Counted from the first letter of the stretch, positions 35,158-44,108 are shown. The stretch is DNA of 50,029 nt from an uncultured bacterium (GCA_937919925.1 CALFOT010000014.1:1-50029); one strand, 5' to 3'. The notes: generated by a model from the sequence alone, not told the origin. A program made the numbers and translations.

Positions 35158-35520
35158 GAGTGTCGTCCTATAAGCCGGATCCTGTACTTCCGAAGAAGCA
35201 GCGACCATTTCTCTAGGATTTGCGTTGCCACAAACCTCAAACGCCCTACCCGGAGGTCCAAACGGCACGGGCCGCGCCTTTCCTCCCTACATGGGCTTTC
35301 TCCCGATGGGGTTTACCCTGCCACGCTTGTCACCAAGCGCGCGGTGAGCTCTTACCTCACCCTTTCACCCTTACCGGCTCCGAAGAGCTTAGGCGGTTTG
35401 CTTTCTGCGGCACTTTCCCTGGGGTTGCCCCCGGTGGTAGTTAGCCACCATCGCGCCCTATGGAGCCCGGACTTTCCTCGTGTGGCGCAAAACCACCCGC
35501 GGCCGCCCAGACGACACTCG
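35158..35520 (-). ncRNA. rnpB: RNase P RNA (bacterial type A)
   Basis: Read on the minus strand, this roughly 363-nt region carries conserved RNase P RNA elements: GAGGAAAGTCCGGGC near the 5' end (P4 and CR-I), AGGGTGAAA, GGTAAACCCCAT, and a 3' end with AGTACAGGATCCGGCTTATAG. The ends pair as helix P1: GAGTGTCGTC at the 5' end (35511-35520) with GACGACACTC at the 3' end (35158-35167), ten perfect base pairs. This ribozyme trims the 5' leader of tRNA precursors. Nine U residues follow 2 nt beyond P1 (35149-35157 region), so P1 or a late helix may also serve as terminator. It lies downstream of ruvX on the same strand. Confidence 0.96.
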
Positions 35521-35525
35521 TCATC

Positions 35526-35531
35526 ATGATA
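35526..35531 (-). promoter_or_regulatory. Possible -10 box for rnpB
   Basis: On the minus strand TATCAT (35526-35531) lies 5 bp before the inferred rnpB 5' end. No good -35 match is seen at 16-18 bp upstream. Placement by eye. Confidence 0.35.
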
Positions 35532-35563
35532 ACGCCTAGTACAGAAATGCGCTCGACGCGGAT

Positions 35564-35989
35564 TTAGTCGGCGTGTTCCTGCAAAAACTGGCGCAGAATA
35601 ACGGTTGCAGCAATGCTATCCAATTTGGCTTTGACTTTTTTGCCGCGTAAACCCGTTTCCCGCAGCAGTACTCGTGCTTCCTTGGTGGTGTGGCGTTCGT
35701 CTTGGTGGGTGAGTGCGACGCTCTCAGGAAGCTTTGCGCGCAGAGCATCCAGAAATACAAACACATTTTTTACTTGTTCCCCTTCGCGTCCATCGGGCAA
35801 ATAGGGCATGCCAACCACCACGCGCTGGACTTCTCGCTCCTTAACCAAAGTAACGATGGCGTCCACGGTGACATCAAGGCTAGGTGACACCACGGCCTCC
35901 AATGGATGCGCTGCAATGCCGAGCGCATCGCATACCGCTAAGCCGGTGCGCTTCATGCCGTAATCAACGGCTAGGGTTCTTCCAATCAA
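35564..35989 (-). CDS. ruvX: Putative Holliday-junction resolvase RuvX (YqgF)
   Basis: This 141-residue protein is of the YqgF/RuvX family, an RNase H-fold nuclease also linked to pre-16S rRNA 5' processing. It has the N-terminal TLAVDYGMKRTGLAVCD with the catalytic Asp, VVGMPYLPDGREGEQ in the middle, LTHQDERHTTKEAR with acidic residues, and KLDSIAATVILRQFL near the end. The length is normal. It overlaps manC by 4 bp on the upstream side and is followed by rnpB on the same strand after 43 bp. A role in RNA processing would fit the rnpB neighbourhood, but that is only suggestive. Confidence 0.9.
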   Translation of the reverse strand: MIGRTLAVDYGMKRTGLAVCDALGIAAHPLEAVVSPSLDVTVDAIVTLVKEREVQRVVVGMPYLPDGREGEQVKNVFVFLDALRAKLPESVALTHQDERHTTKEARVLLRETGLRGKKVKAKLDSIAATVILRQFLQEHAD

Positions 35990-37074
35990 AGAACGTCCTC
36001 GCGGCCTTCTGCACGTAAATGCTCAACGAATTTTTTCACTTCTTCGGAACGCGAGCGCGGCGCAACCAAGATGGCGTCGGCAGTGCGGACCACAACGATA
36101 TCTTGCATGCCCAGCACGGCGATGATTTGGGGTTCCGAGCTGTAGGCCAAAATGCCGGTAGAGTCTTCGGCGAGTAGGGTTCCGCCTTGAGCGAAGATGC
36201 CAGCGTTGCCGTGTTCATCGTGCTCCACTTCGTCATACAAAGCCTTCCAGGAACCCACATCACTCCAGCGATACGGAGTGGATAGCACTTGCACGCCAGC
36301 AACTTTTTCCATAATGCCAATATCAACCGGCACCGATGGAAAGTTCGGATAAGCCGCATCTACAGCACTTTGAAAGCCGGCAGTTCCAATCATGGGTGTG
36401 ATGGCATCAAGGCCATCGGCAAGGTCTTCCATAAACGTGCGGATGGCCGCCAAAATGGTGGCGGTGCTCCACACGAAAATGCCAGCATTCCAAAAATAGC
36501 CACCCTCAGCGAGGAATTTTTCAGCGCTAGCTTTATCTGGCTTTTCACGAAATCGATCCACATAAAAGCAATCCAGACCTTCATGGGTGCCGGCCAAACC
36601 GGCGCTTTGAATGTAGCCGTAGCCGGTTGCCGGGTAAGTGGGTGGAATGCCAAAAGTGACAAACGTGCCAGGGGTGGCAGCAGCTTGGGCACCGGCCAGC
36701 AAACTGCGCTGAAACTCATCCTTCGGCGAAATAGCGTGATCTGCAGGTAGCACCGCCATGATGGCGTCGGGGTCGGCGGCGTGGACTACCGCGGCTGCCA
36801 GACCGACACAGGGCGCAGTGTTGCGCGCGCACGGTTCGACCAGAATATTGCCCGCGGGAAGTTCTGGGCACGCCAGGCGGACTCCCTCGACTTGCTGCGC
36901 ATTGGTTACCACCCAGGTGCGCTCAGGCGGCACCAAAGGTTGTAAGCGGCTGACGGTTTCGGCAAGCATCGAAGCGCCGCCGGTAATCGGCAGTAGTTGT
37001 TTGGGACGGTGGCCGCGGCTTTCTGGCCAAAACCGAGTGCCGGATCCACCGGCCATGATGACAGCATGCAGCAT
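35986..37074 (-). CDS. manC: Mannose-1-phosphate guanylyltransferase
   Basis: This 362-residue nucleotidyltransferase makes GDP-mannose for glycans. It begins with LHAVIMAGGSGTRFWPESRGHRPKQLLPI, the signature nucleotide-binding loop, then shows NTAPCVGLAAAVV, VLPADHAISPKDEF near residue 110 and FREKPDKASAEKFL near residue 175, and WSDVGSWKALYDEV late in the fold. It lacks the fused isomerase (cupin) domain of bifunctional ManC/AlgA. It overlaps ruvX by 4 bp and follows the AsmA-like gene by 67 bp. Phosphomannomutase is not in the window, unless a GlmM-like enzyme substitutes, which I do not assert. Confidence 0.92.
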   Translation of the reverse strand: MLHAVIMAGGSGTRFWPESRGHRPKQLLPITGGASMLAETVSRLQPLVPPERTWVVTNAQQVEGVRLACPELPAGNILVEPCARNTAPCVGLAAAVVHAADPDAIMAVLPADHAISPKDEFQRSLLAGAQAAATPGTFVTFGIPPTYPATGYGYIQSAGLAGTHEGLDCFYVDRFREKPDKASAEKFLAEGGYFWNAGIFVWSTATILAAIRTFMEDLADGLDAITPMIGTAGFQSAVDAAYPNFPSVPVDIGIMEKVAGVQVLSTPYRWSDVGSWKALYDEVEHDEHGNAGIFAQGGTLLAEDSTGILAYSSEPQIIAVLGMQDIVVVRTADAILVAPRSRSEEVKKFVEHLRAEGREDVL

Positions 37075-37141
37075 TGGAACCTCCTGTTTATGGAAGTTCC
37101 TATTCTAGGGGTGCGTGAGCGTGGAAACAGGTTCTGCTTCG

Positions 37142-40100
37142 CTACTCCACCGGGATAATCGGTGAAATTTTCCAATCCGGCTGGGCCCCAGCTGGCACCC
37201 ACAATGGAAACGGCGCACGCTCAAAATCGCCCAATAATTTACCGCCGGCGCGGTGGGTGATGATGGGTGCTTCGGCTGGACCATAAACCTGTTGCTCAAT
37301 GAGTAGGTCTATCAGGTCTTTTAAGATGGGCAAGCGGCCGATAAATCCAAAAGTACGCAGTGTCACTTTCATCTGCATGGTGGTATCCATGTCCATGGAG
37401 CCTTTGCCAGTGACACGCAAGAGCGGATGCTGAAGCGAAAACTCTTCGATGTAAATGCGGCCTTGGCCATTGAGGCGAAACCGTAAATCGCCTTCATCAA
37501 AAATGGGTGGACTGATGCCGGCGAAACGCCAAATTGATTTCAACACGGGCACCGTGCCCAGTGCACCACCGTTAATGTGGAACCATCCGCGACCCTTGGC
37601 GAAGGTGGGGCTAGTGGATGGCAGCGCCACGTTCACATAGCCATCGACAACGCCAGCGAGCGGGCCACCTAGGCCCAATTCATCACGCATGCGCTCTAGC
37701 TGCAAGCCGCTGACAAAGTACTCGGTGGTTAGGGGTGCGTTCGGGTCAAAGTCTAGACGGAAGAATCCCAATACTTTGGTGCCATCCGGTTCCGTGCCAT
37801 TGGTGTGCAAACGCCCGCCTAAGGTTTCGGCATCGACATTGGTCCAAAGCACACTTTCTGGGGTGATTGCGACATCGGCGTGGGCGTTTTGCAAGGCTAA
37901 GCCGCCAACCTCGGCACCACCGTGATGGATGTTCAGGTTCGCGTTGAAATCTTGCGGGCCATTCCAATGGGCATCGCGTACTTCCATTTGCGCAAAGCCA
38001 TCCGTCAGTTTACTAGCCCCACCAGTCATCGCGACATCCTCCATAATTAATCCGCCGCTGGCGCGCACCCGCCACGGATCTGTGTAGGGGAGGGTAGCGT
38101 TGATCTTCAAATTGCTCGGCCGTACCGAGCCGCTTAAACCGATTTTCTCTAAGGCCAACATCGTTTCTTCATCTACCAAGGATGGCAAGCGCGAGGACAA
38201 GGCAATGCCGCTGGCAGAACCGCAAAACGCTTGTAGTTGCAAGCCTTCGGAATCAAAAAATGCAGTGAGATCGCGTACCGCAAGGTCGACGTCGGCGCCG
38301 CTGAAAGTGAGTGCTTTGGAATCAAACTGTGGGAAGTTGCTGCCGGTGGGGGTCATCACGCCCTTTACGCCAATGCGGCCTTGCAGCTCAAAAAAAACGT
38401 ATTCCTGTTCGTTGGGGATGCCGATGCGTAGTGGGTGAAAATCGAAATGCGAATCAATGAGATCTGGGTGGAAGGGATCAACCTTGGCGAGCATGTCGAG
38501 GGTGCCGGTCCAATCTAAATGACCACCCCAAGGTTGTTGGCCACTCAGGTTTTGTAGATTGGTGAGGAGCTTATTGCTCAGCTGAAGTTCTTTGCCAGCG
38601 GCGACGGCTTCCGAAGTTGCGCTGGCGGTACTCATACTCAGGCTGCCATTGAGAGTGCCGCCGTCCACTTGCGACCACGACCGCGCAACGCCAATCTGCA
38701 TATCTTCCCCGTGGCCAGCGAATCCAGCCACCGCATACAAGTCGTTGAAATCGACGCCAAGGGCCGGCCAAGCAAGGGTTGCGCCATCGGCCACTAAGTG
38801 CCCAGAAAGGTGACCGGGGCTATGATCGAGAGGTAAGACCAAGCTAAGGTCGTAAAAAACTTTGCCGGAAAGCGCGAACTGGGCAAGCCCTTCCGGCAAC
38901 GGCAAGTAAGACTCAAGAATGCGCAGTTCGGATGGTTTGGCGTCGAAACCGCGGCCGCGTAAAGTGAGGCGTAAGTCAGGAGCTTCACGGTTGGCAACTT
39001 CCCGCACGTTGCCATCTAACCACAAGCCGCCGCCGAGTGCTGTCATGCTCGCGCCAAATCGTGCAATGCCGGGTACCCATTCAAACCAAGCATGATCGAC
39101 GTCGGCTTGGAGCGGCAACATGGCTGGACGCACTTTGATATCACTGGCATCACCGGCGACGCGCACTTTGAATTCCTGCTCTTGCAAACGGATTTCCACA
39201 TCTAAATCGGCTAGCCCCTGCTCTGGGTTACCCAGATTGCGCCATAAATCGGCGACCACCGGGTTACCGGTGAGGGCACCTGAAATACGCCGATCGAGCG
39301 GCACCGCTTCCGCTTTGATGTCAATCGCCAGAAAGCCGTCGTTGCGGAAATCGATGATCCCCGTGGCGGAAGCGTGGCCACTACCGCCAGAGTTGCCGCC
39401 AACCATGCCGGCGCCATGGAACAAAACCGCATCTTTACAGGCCACGACGTTGCCCTGATTGTTGGTAGCGGGATAGGGGAAGGAAAAACGGTTGTCCTCG
39501 TCATCCAGAATGCCGCGGTAAGTGACGCTGGTACCGTTTGGGTCGACCTGCAAACTCCACGCAAAGCCATTGGCTTCACTCCAAGTGCAATCGAATGCGG
39601 TACGCGGGAAACCGCGCGGCTCAATCGCGAGCAGGATATCGCCAACCTCTGGCAGCAGCTCGCGCAGCCAAGTTAGTGTTTCGGCAGTGACCTCCGCGGC
39701 GGTAGTGACCGCTTGCAGGCGCACGCGGGGTTGTTGTTGAGCATCTTGCTCAGCAAGGATTTCCATGGCAAAGCTGCCGTGGGTTTCTGCGCCCGTGATT
39801 GCGCAACGCAGGCCGCTGGCCAGATCACCATTGAACCGCACCGCGATAGCATGCGTGTCTAGGCGTGGTACGGTGGACCTAAGGCTGGCAAGGCTGGCAG
39901 TGCCATCGACGACAACTTGATGCACGTCGAGGTCGGTACCCGCTGCGAAAGCCTGTACTTTGACTTGGGCTTCGTTCCAATCCAGGCCTTCCACCGCCAA
40001 GCCACCCCAATCTTTCGCCAGCACGGCATCGGCGAGGAGACTCACCTTCCAAGCGTGCAAACCAGTTCCGGCAGCGGCAAGCAGTGAAAATTTTCCGTTG

Positions 40101-40636
40101 CCAGGAAGTAGGCAGTTGCCAAGTACTTCAAAACGCGCGCCGGCGGGTGATAAGTGGCCGTTGATTTGTAAATCGCGGACCAAATAATCCAAGTGCTTAG
40201 TATCGGTCCAGCGCAGTGAGGAATCGCTCACGGCAATGGTCAGCGGAAAAGGTGAAGAATCCTCGGAGCGCAATTTGGTGAGTGAATCCAAAATGGCTTG
40301 ATCCAGCTGGCCGTCAGCCTCGACGACATGCAAACGTACTGGTTTGCCAAAAGCAGCATTGCCGGGCCATAAATCCAGCGCTATTTCAAGGCGATCCATC
40401 CGTAAATAGTCATGGTTTTCATGCTTGAAACGCACGTCCACCAGATGAAGTGCGCCGCGTCCCCAGGTGATGGTGGCCCCAGAAGCCTGTAGTTGCAGTT
40501 CTGGTGCGCGTTTGGCAATCGCTTCATTCACCAGTTGCAGCGGCAACGGCAGTGGCACAAAGGCGCTGATGAGCAGCAGCAAGCAAACCCCCAGGGACCA
40601 ACGCCCCGCCCCGCTTCGTGGCCAGAAAGACTTCAC
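37142..40636 (-). CDS. Large AsmA-like envelope protein
   Basis: This 1164-residue protein begins with a basic segment and a membrane anchor (SLGVCLLLLISAFVPLPLPL), then a long beta-rich region and a C-terminal AsmA-like module (ITPESVLWTNVDAETLGGRLHTNG, GGPLAGVVDGYVNVALPS, GRIYIEEFSLQHPLLRVTGKGSMDMDT, RLPILKDLIDLLI). Proteins of the AsmA/TamB group are thought to bridge the periplasm and help lipid movement between membranes. I place the start at GTG 40636, which overlaps the stop of alr by 4 bp, giving a short basic leader before the membrane segment; the frame itself is open to 40690. It lies between alr and manC. Exact subfamily is uncertain. Confidence 0.82.
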   Translation of the reverse strand: MKSFWPRSGAGRWSLGVCLLLLISAFVPLPLPLQLVNEAIAKRAPELQLQASGATITWGRGALHLVDVRFKHENHDYLRMDRLEIALDLWPGNAAFGKPVRLHVVEADGQLDQAILDSLTKLRSEDSSPFPLTIAVSDSSLRWTDTKHLDYLVRDLQINGHLSPAGARFEVLGNCLLPGNGKFSLLAAAGTGLHAWKVSLLADAVLAKDWGGLAVEGLDWNEAQVKVQAFAAGTDLDVHQVVVDGTASLASLRSTVPRLDTHAIAVRFNGDLASGLRCAITGAETHGSFAMEILAEQDAQQQPRVRLQAVTTAAEVTAETLTWLRELLPEVGDILLAIEPRGFPRTAFDCTWSEANGFAWSLQVDPNGTSVTYRGILDDEDNRFSFPYPATNNQGNVVACKDAVLFHGAGMVGGNSGGSGHASATGIIDFRNDGFLAIDIKAEAVPLDRRISGALTGNPVVADLWRNLGNPEQGLADLDVEIRLQEQEFKVRVAGDASDIKVRPAMLPLQADVDHAWFEWVPGIARFGASMTALGGGLWLDGNVREVANREAPDLRLTLRGRGFDAKPSELRILESYLPLPEGLAQFALSGKVFYDLSLVLPLDHSPGHLSGHLVADGATLAWPALGVDFNDLYAVAGFAGHGEDMQIGVARSWSQVDGGTLNGSLSMSTASATSEAVAAGKELQLSNKLLTNLQNLSGQQPWGGHLDWTGTLDMLAKVDPFHPDLIDSHFDFHPLRIGIPNEQEYVFFELQGRIGVKGVMTPTGSNFPQFDSKALTFSGADVDLAVRDLTAFFDSEGLQLQAFCGSASGIALSSRLPSLVDEETMLALEKIGLSGSVRPSNLKINATLPYTDPWRVRASGGLIMEDVAMTGGASKLTDGFAQMEVRDAHWNGPQDFNANLNIHHGGAEVGGLALQNAHADVAITPESVLWTNVDAETLGGRLHTNGTEPDGTKVLGFFRLDFDPNAPLTTEYFVSGLQLERMRDELGLGGPLAGVVDGYVNVALPSTSPTFAKGRGWFHINGGALGTVPVLKSIWRFAGISPPIFDEGDLRFRLNGQGRIYIEEFSLQHPLLRVTGKGSMDMDTTMQMKVTLRTFGFIGRLPILKDLIDLLIEQQVYGPAEAPIITHRAGGKLLGDFERAPFPLWVPAGAQPDWKISPIIPVE

Positions 40637-41799
40637 GGGGTGATGCTGTGCGCCCCTGCCTCCAGCGCGGGGATCTCTTCGAGGTAACAACGTTTCACGC
40701 GCGCGCCCAGGCGGCAGGTGATTTCATAGGGGATGGTGCCGGCGACGCGCGCTACATCGCAGGCGCTGATGCTGTCGCGTCCATCCTTACCGATTAAGGT
40801 CACGATGTCGCCCACAGCGGCGTGTTCTACATGCGTAATATCGATGCTGCAGTAATCCATTGAAATCGTCCCAATCAACGGGCAGCGTTGCCCCCGCACC
40901 AGCACCTGGCCGTTACCGCTTAAACCAACTCGATAGGGCAGGCCGTCGTTGTAGCCAATCGCTAAGGTGGCAATCCGCGTTTTGGCTAAGTGCGAAACCC
41001 AGCGGCTTTCGTAACCTACCGGCGTGCCAGCTGGAATGTCTTTGATGAAAACAATCTGCGTGCGCAGCGACAATACCGGCTCCAAGCCAACCGCGCCGCC
41101 GAGGTTTTCCGGCATAATCCCGAACAAGGAAATACCGGGGCGCACCGCATCTCCGATTGGGTGCAGGCCGGTGAACAGCGCTGCGGAGTTCGAGCAATGC
41201 AAAAGAGGGCGCGCACCGAGTGCTTGGTGGAGCTCGGCTGCGGCGGCGAGAAACAAGGCGTGTTGGCCATCGGTGAAACTGCTGCGCGTCCCTAGGCTGC
41301 TAGCGAAGTGGGTCATGAGGCCGCGTAGTTGCAAGGCTGGCTCCGCTGCGATCGCGTGAGCGACGCGCAATACCGCCTCCGGGCGCACGCCTAGGCGACC
41401 CATGCCGGTATCGACTTTAAGGTGTACGCCGAGTTTTTTGCCATAAGCGCGGGCTAGGCTGCCAAGTTTGCGCACCCGGCTCTCTGAGTGCACACCCACT
41501 TCGACTTGATGCTCAAGCAGATTGGGAACTTCCGCGTCGATCACTGTGCCCAACACCAGCAGCGGCAGTTTGACGCCGCTGTAGCGCAGCTGCATGGCCT
41601 CGGCACTATCACCGACCCCTAAACGCGCGACGCCTTCGGCAGCGCAAGCGCGTGCGATTGCAACCGCCCCGTGTCCATAAGCGTTGGCCTTCAAGACCGG
41701 CCACACCGCGGCGCCACCCGCCAACGACTGCGTACGTTGCAGGTTGCGACGAAAGGCACCGAGACTAATCTCGGCCCAGGCGCGGTGCTGTGAATCCAA
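40633..41799 (-). CDS. alr: Alanine racemase
   Basis: Alr is the PLP enzyme that converts L- to D-alanine for peptidoglycan. Its N-terminal barrel holds the PLP lysine in PVLKANAYGHGAVAI (near residue 38), and MTHFASSL and CSNSAALF follow. The C-terminal beta domain has TLAIGYNDGLPYRVGL with the catalytic tyrosine and CPLIGTISMDYCSIDIT. GRLGVRPE is also conserved. The 388 residues fit. Its stop overlaps the GTG of the AsmA-like gene by 4 bp. The exported unknown protein lies upstream, 18 bp away, on the same strand. Confidence 0.95.
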   Translation of the reverse strand: MDSQHRAWAEISLGAFRRNLQRTQSLAGGAAVWPVLKANAYGHGAVAIARACAAEGVARLGVGDSAEAMQLRYSGVKLPLLVLGTVIDAEVPNLLEHQVEVGVHSESRVRKLGSLARAYGKKLGVHLKVDTGMGRLGVRPEAVLRVAHAIAAEPALQLRGLMTHFASSLGTRSSFTDGQHALFLAAAAELHQALGARPLLHCSNSAALFTGLHPIGDAVRPGISLFGIMPENLGGAVGLEPVLSLRTQIVFIKDIPAGTPVGYESRWVSHLAKTRIATLAIGYNDGLPYRVGLSGNGQVLVRGQRCPLIGTISMDYCSIDITHVEHAAVGDIVTLIGKDGRDSISACDVARVAGTIPYEITCRLGARVKRCYLEEIPALEAGAHSITP

Positions 41800-41817
41800 G
41801 CCTCTAGGTTAGTCCTC

Positions 41818-42930
41818 TCAACGACGGAAACCAAGCAAGCCTTCATCGCCGAGAAAATCCAGCGCGGTGCTCCGCAGTAGCCCAGCAAGAGTGGTGCGGG
41901 CTTCTGCATGAGCCGCCCAATAGGCGAGTTCGTTTTCTTTGCCGACGGCCGGCATCTGTTTGGCCAGGGCCGCAAGGAACAATTGGCGCGTGGGATTGCG
42001 CTCTAACAGCACCGCCATGCGCCTAGGTTTGTGTTCCATTAGCACCCAAGCCAGATCGATGGTCTCGGCAATGCCTCCGAATTGCACCGGCAAGACCCCA
42101 TTCGGCGAGACCAAACGTTGGGCAAGGGCATGATGCAGGCTGCGGTAATCACGATAGGCTTCGAACTGCGTTTCGATTTGCTTGTAGATCCCATCGTGAA
42201 GCGCTGCCGGAATCGGCGAAACGTAGCGGTCGTCTTTGGCAACGAGGCGCATAAAAGCAATCGACTCGACATCCGAGATACCAAAAGTGGTTTGGGAATT
42301 CCAAACCTCATAGAGGGGGATTCCTAGATAAACGCGGCCGGCACGATCGCGGTAAGCATGGGCAAAATAATCCGCCGCAGCATCCCATTTCCCATCGCGA
42401 TCTAGGATGCCTTCGGCATAAGCGGCTAGCTTGCCCTGCACAGGCCAGCGGCCGCAGAGGAGGTCGATGACAACCTCGCGAGGGGCCTGAAGTGGCGGTT
42501 TTAGGGGTAAATTGCGCCCATAGTCCCAATCCCAGAGCATGCTACGATCGACGATTCCGTTGCGAAAAGTGCGTCGAAAGAACTTCTCCCAGGTCTTATT
42601 GGTAGGCTCAAGTAGCTTGGTGGGAAGCTTTAGTTTGGGTGCATATTCATCGCTGGCATAGACTTGCAGCCCCTCTTTGGGCAGTGCTTCAAGGCTACTC
42701 AGCTTACGCTCGTTTAGCAGTGCGCGCGCGGCTTCGCAGAGTGGGTGATGGAGTTCCAGTACCTGGCGTTGAAGCTCATCCGCAATGCGTAGTTGATCTT
42801 CTTCGGGCAGTCCATCAAAACGCCGCATGATGTTCTGATCTTGCTCCGATAAGAGCGCGGCGGACGTATTTGGTTGAGGCTCAATGCCGCCCTGAAGGAG
42901 GGCAAGGAGGAGGGTTGCCTGCATAATCAT
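41818..42930 (-). CDS. Exported protein of unknown function
   Basis: I do not recognise this 370-residue protein. A short hydrophobic N-terminus (MIMQATLLLALLQGG) suggests export or a lipid-free signal peptide, after which the protein is soluble and mixed alpha-beta in composition. Visible features are a charged helical region (residues 30-80, with NIMRRFDGLPEEDQLRIADELQRQ) and a middle with LLCGRWPVQGKLAAYAEGILDRDGKWDAAADYFAHAYRDRAGRVY, which may be an extended helical array. It is first in a minus-strand run leading to alr and is divergent from the histone-like gene, 177 bp apart, the longest noncoding gap near it. Confidence 0.65.
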   Translation of the reverse strand: MIMQATLLLALLQGGIEPQPNTSAALLSEQDQNIMRRFDGLPEEDQLRIADELQRQVLELHHPLCEAARALLNERKLSSLEALPKEGLQVYASDEYAPKLKLPTKLLEPTNKTWEKFFRRTFRNGIVDRSMLWDWDYGRNLPLKPPLQAPREVVIDLLCGRWPVQGKLAAYAEGILDRDGKWDAAADYFAHAYRDRAGRVYLGIPLYEVWNSQTTFGISDVESIAFMRLVAKDDRYVSPIPAALHDGIYKQIETQFEAYRDYRSLHHALAQRLVSPNGVLPVQFGGIAETIDLAWVLMEHKPRRMAVLLERNPTRQLFLAALAKQMPAVGKENELAYWAAHAEARTTLAGLLRSTALDFLGDEGLLGFRR

Positions 42931-42986
42931 TTCGAGAGCATACGCGCTAGAAAATGGATTTCTCGCGCAAATTCGGCATTTCCGCG

Positions 42987-43016
42987 TTGACTTGTACCTT
43001 GTGTTTCATACACAAT
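42987..43016 (+). promoter_or_regulatory. Possible promoter for the histone-like gene
   Basis: TTGACT (42987-42992, 5 of 6) is followed after 18 bp by CACAAT (43011-43016, 4 of 6), or after 16 bp by TACACA. It lies about 90 bp before the ATG, leaving an untranslated leader of some 85 bp. Confidence 0.4.
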
Positions 43017-43107
43017 CCACACAGGGAATAGCGAATACGCCGTTCTTTCACCACTTTCCTCCGTTTCCGCCACCGCGGAACGCCAACAACAAACCCAAAG
43101 AATCATC

Positions 43108-43389
43108 ATGGCTGCAAAAAAGAAAGCTGCGAAAAAAGTCACCAAAAAGGCTGTAGCGAAAGCTGCACCTAAGAAGGCTGCAAAGAAAATTGCTGGCAAA
43201 GCCAAAGGCAAAGCTACGCCTGCCGAACTCATCATCTCCAAGAGTCGCACCAAGAACGCTGTAGTTAGCTGCAACGTGTCGGGCGATTTTTACGGGGCTT
43301 TGGATATGTTCGTCCGCAATGCAATTGTTGCCGCTGAAAACCGTGCAACCGAGAACGGCCGCAAGACTTTGCGTCCTCAGGATCTGTAA
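43108..43389 (+). CDS. Histone-fold protein with lysine/alanine-rich tail
   Basis: This 93-residue basic protein has two parts. Residues 1-36 are built from Lys and Ala with a few Val, Pro and Thr, like an H1-type tail or bacterial KAKK tails. Residues 37-93 resemble the core of a histone fold: a short first helix (LIISKSRTKNAVV), a loop, the long second helix beginning at FYGALDMFVRNAIVAAENRA (61-80), then NGRKTLRPQDL (83-93), whose RKT-L-P-DL pattern is the archaeal/eukaryotic histone loop-2 signature. The third helix is absent or minimal, since the protein stops there. It probably binds DNA and compacts the nucleoid. It has its own likely promoter and terminator. The function is inferred from the fold signature. 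Confidence 0.82.
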   Translation: MAAKKKAAKKVTKKAVAKAAPKKAAKKIAGKAKGKATPAELIISKSRTKNAVVSCNVSGDFYGALDMFVRNAIVAAENRATENGRKTLRPQDL

Positions 43390-43397
43390 AAAGATTC

Positions 43398-43450
43398 GCT
43401 CGCTTGCGAGCACTGGAAGGCATGACTGCTCTGGCAGTCATGCCTTCTTT
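43398..43450 (+). terminator. Terminator after the histone-like gene
   Basis: GAAGGCATGACTGC (43416-43429) pairs perfectly over 14 bp with GCAGTCATGCCTTC (43434-43447) around TCTG, followed by TTTCC. A smaller hairpin, GCTCGC/GCGAGC (43398-43411), precedes it. The T-run is short but the stem is very strong. Confidence 0.7.
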
Positions 43451-43466
43451 CCATAGTGTCGTTGCG

Positions 43467-44108
43467 CTAACCGCGAAATGCAGCCGGTCTTAAATACAAT
43501 GGCATGGCGGCTAAGGAAGGCTCGTAACCACTACCGTCACAGCGCAAACCGCGTGCAAACGCGAGCTTTAAAAGTGCTGCGGAAGATGTGTCAGAATCGC
43601 CGATTCGAGTGCTTCCATGGCCTGCAAATCGGGAATCGCCTAAATACATTTGATGCTTGCCAACCGCTTGGATGGCCGCATCAAAATCGATAACGCGCGC
43701 TTCTTGAAGCGTATGCAGTTGATCACCACGCCGCTCAAAGCAAGCGTGATAAACTTCGTTGCGATAGGCGTCAAGCAAGAGGTGCAAAGGGCCTGCATGC
43801 TGCTTTGCAAAAACCGCAGCCTCGAACGAATTCACTCCGAGTGCGGGCACATCCAGTGCCATAGCCAATGCCGCAGCGGCACTGCAAGCGATGCGTAAGC
43901 CGGTGTAGGAGCCAGGGCCAACCCCTACCACGAGTGCGCCAATTTGCGCACGTGTGGCGCCGATTTCTTGTAACAAAGCAGCGGCTGCTTGGATCAATCC
44001 ACGGCCCCGAGTGGCACTGAAATCGTTTTCCACGATAGAGTCTTCACTAGCGAGTGCAGCCGTACAGACTTGGCCCGAAAGCTCGAAGGCGAGCACCAAT
44101 TTGGACAT
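43467..44108 (-). CDS. tsaB: tRNA threonylcarbamoyladenosine biosynthesis protein TsaB
   Basis: TsaB is the inactive ASKHA-fold partner that stabilises TsaD in making the t6A modification of ANN-decoding tRNAs. It shows LVLAFELSGQVCTAAL, VVGVGPGSYTGLRIACSAAAALAM (the signature) and PALGVNSFEAAVF. At 213 residues it is a usual TsaB. It is the last gene of the ftsH-folP-cdaA-ybbR-glmM-tsaB run, starting 2 bp after the glmM stop. tsaD is not in the window. Confidence 0.9.
   Translation of the reverse strand: MSKLVLAFELSGQVCTAALASEDSIVENDFSATRGRGLIQAAAALLQEIGATRAQIGALVVGVGPGSYTGLRIACSAAAALAMALDVPALGVNSFEAAVFAKQHAGPLHLLLDAYRNEVYHACFERRGDQLHTLQEARVIDFDAAIQAVGKHQMYLGDSRFAGHGSTRIGDSDTSSAALLKLAFARGLRCDGSGYEPSLAAMPLYLRPAAFRG

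Noticed and set aside
35158-35520. Possible tmRNA or coding frames here
   Set aside because: The GAGGAAAGTCCGGGC and GGTAAACCCCAT elements and the P1 pairing identify RNase P RNA; tmRNA lacks these, and the open frames here are shadows.
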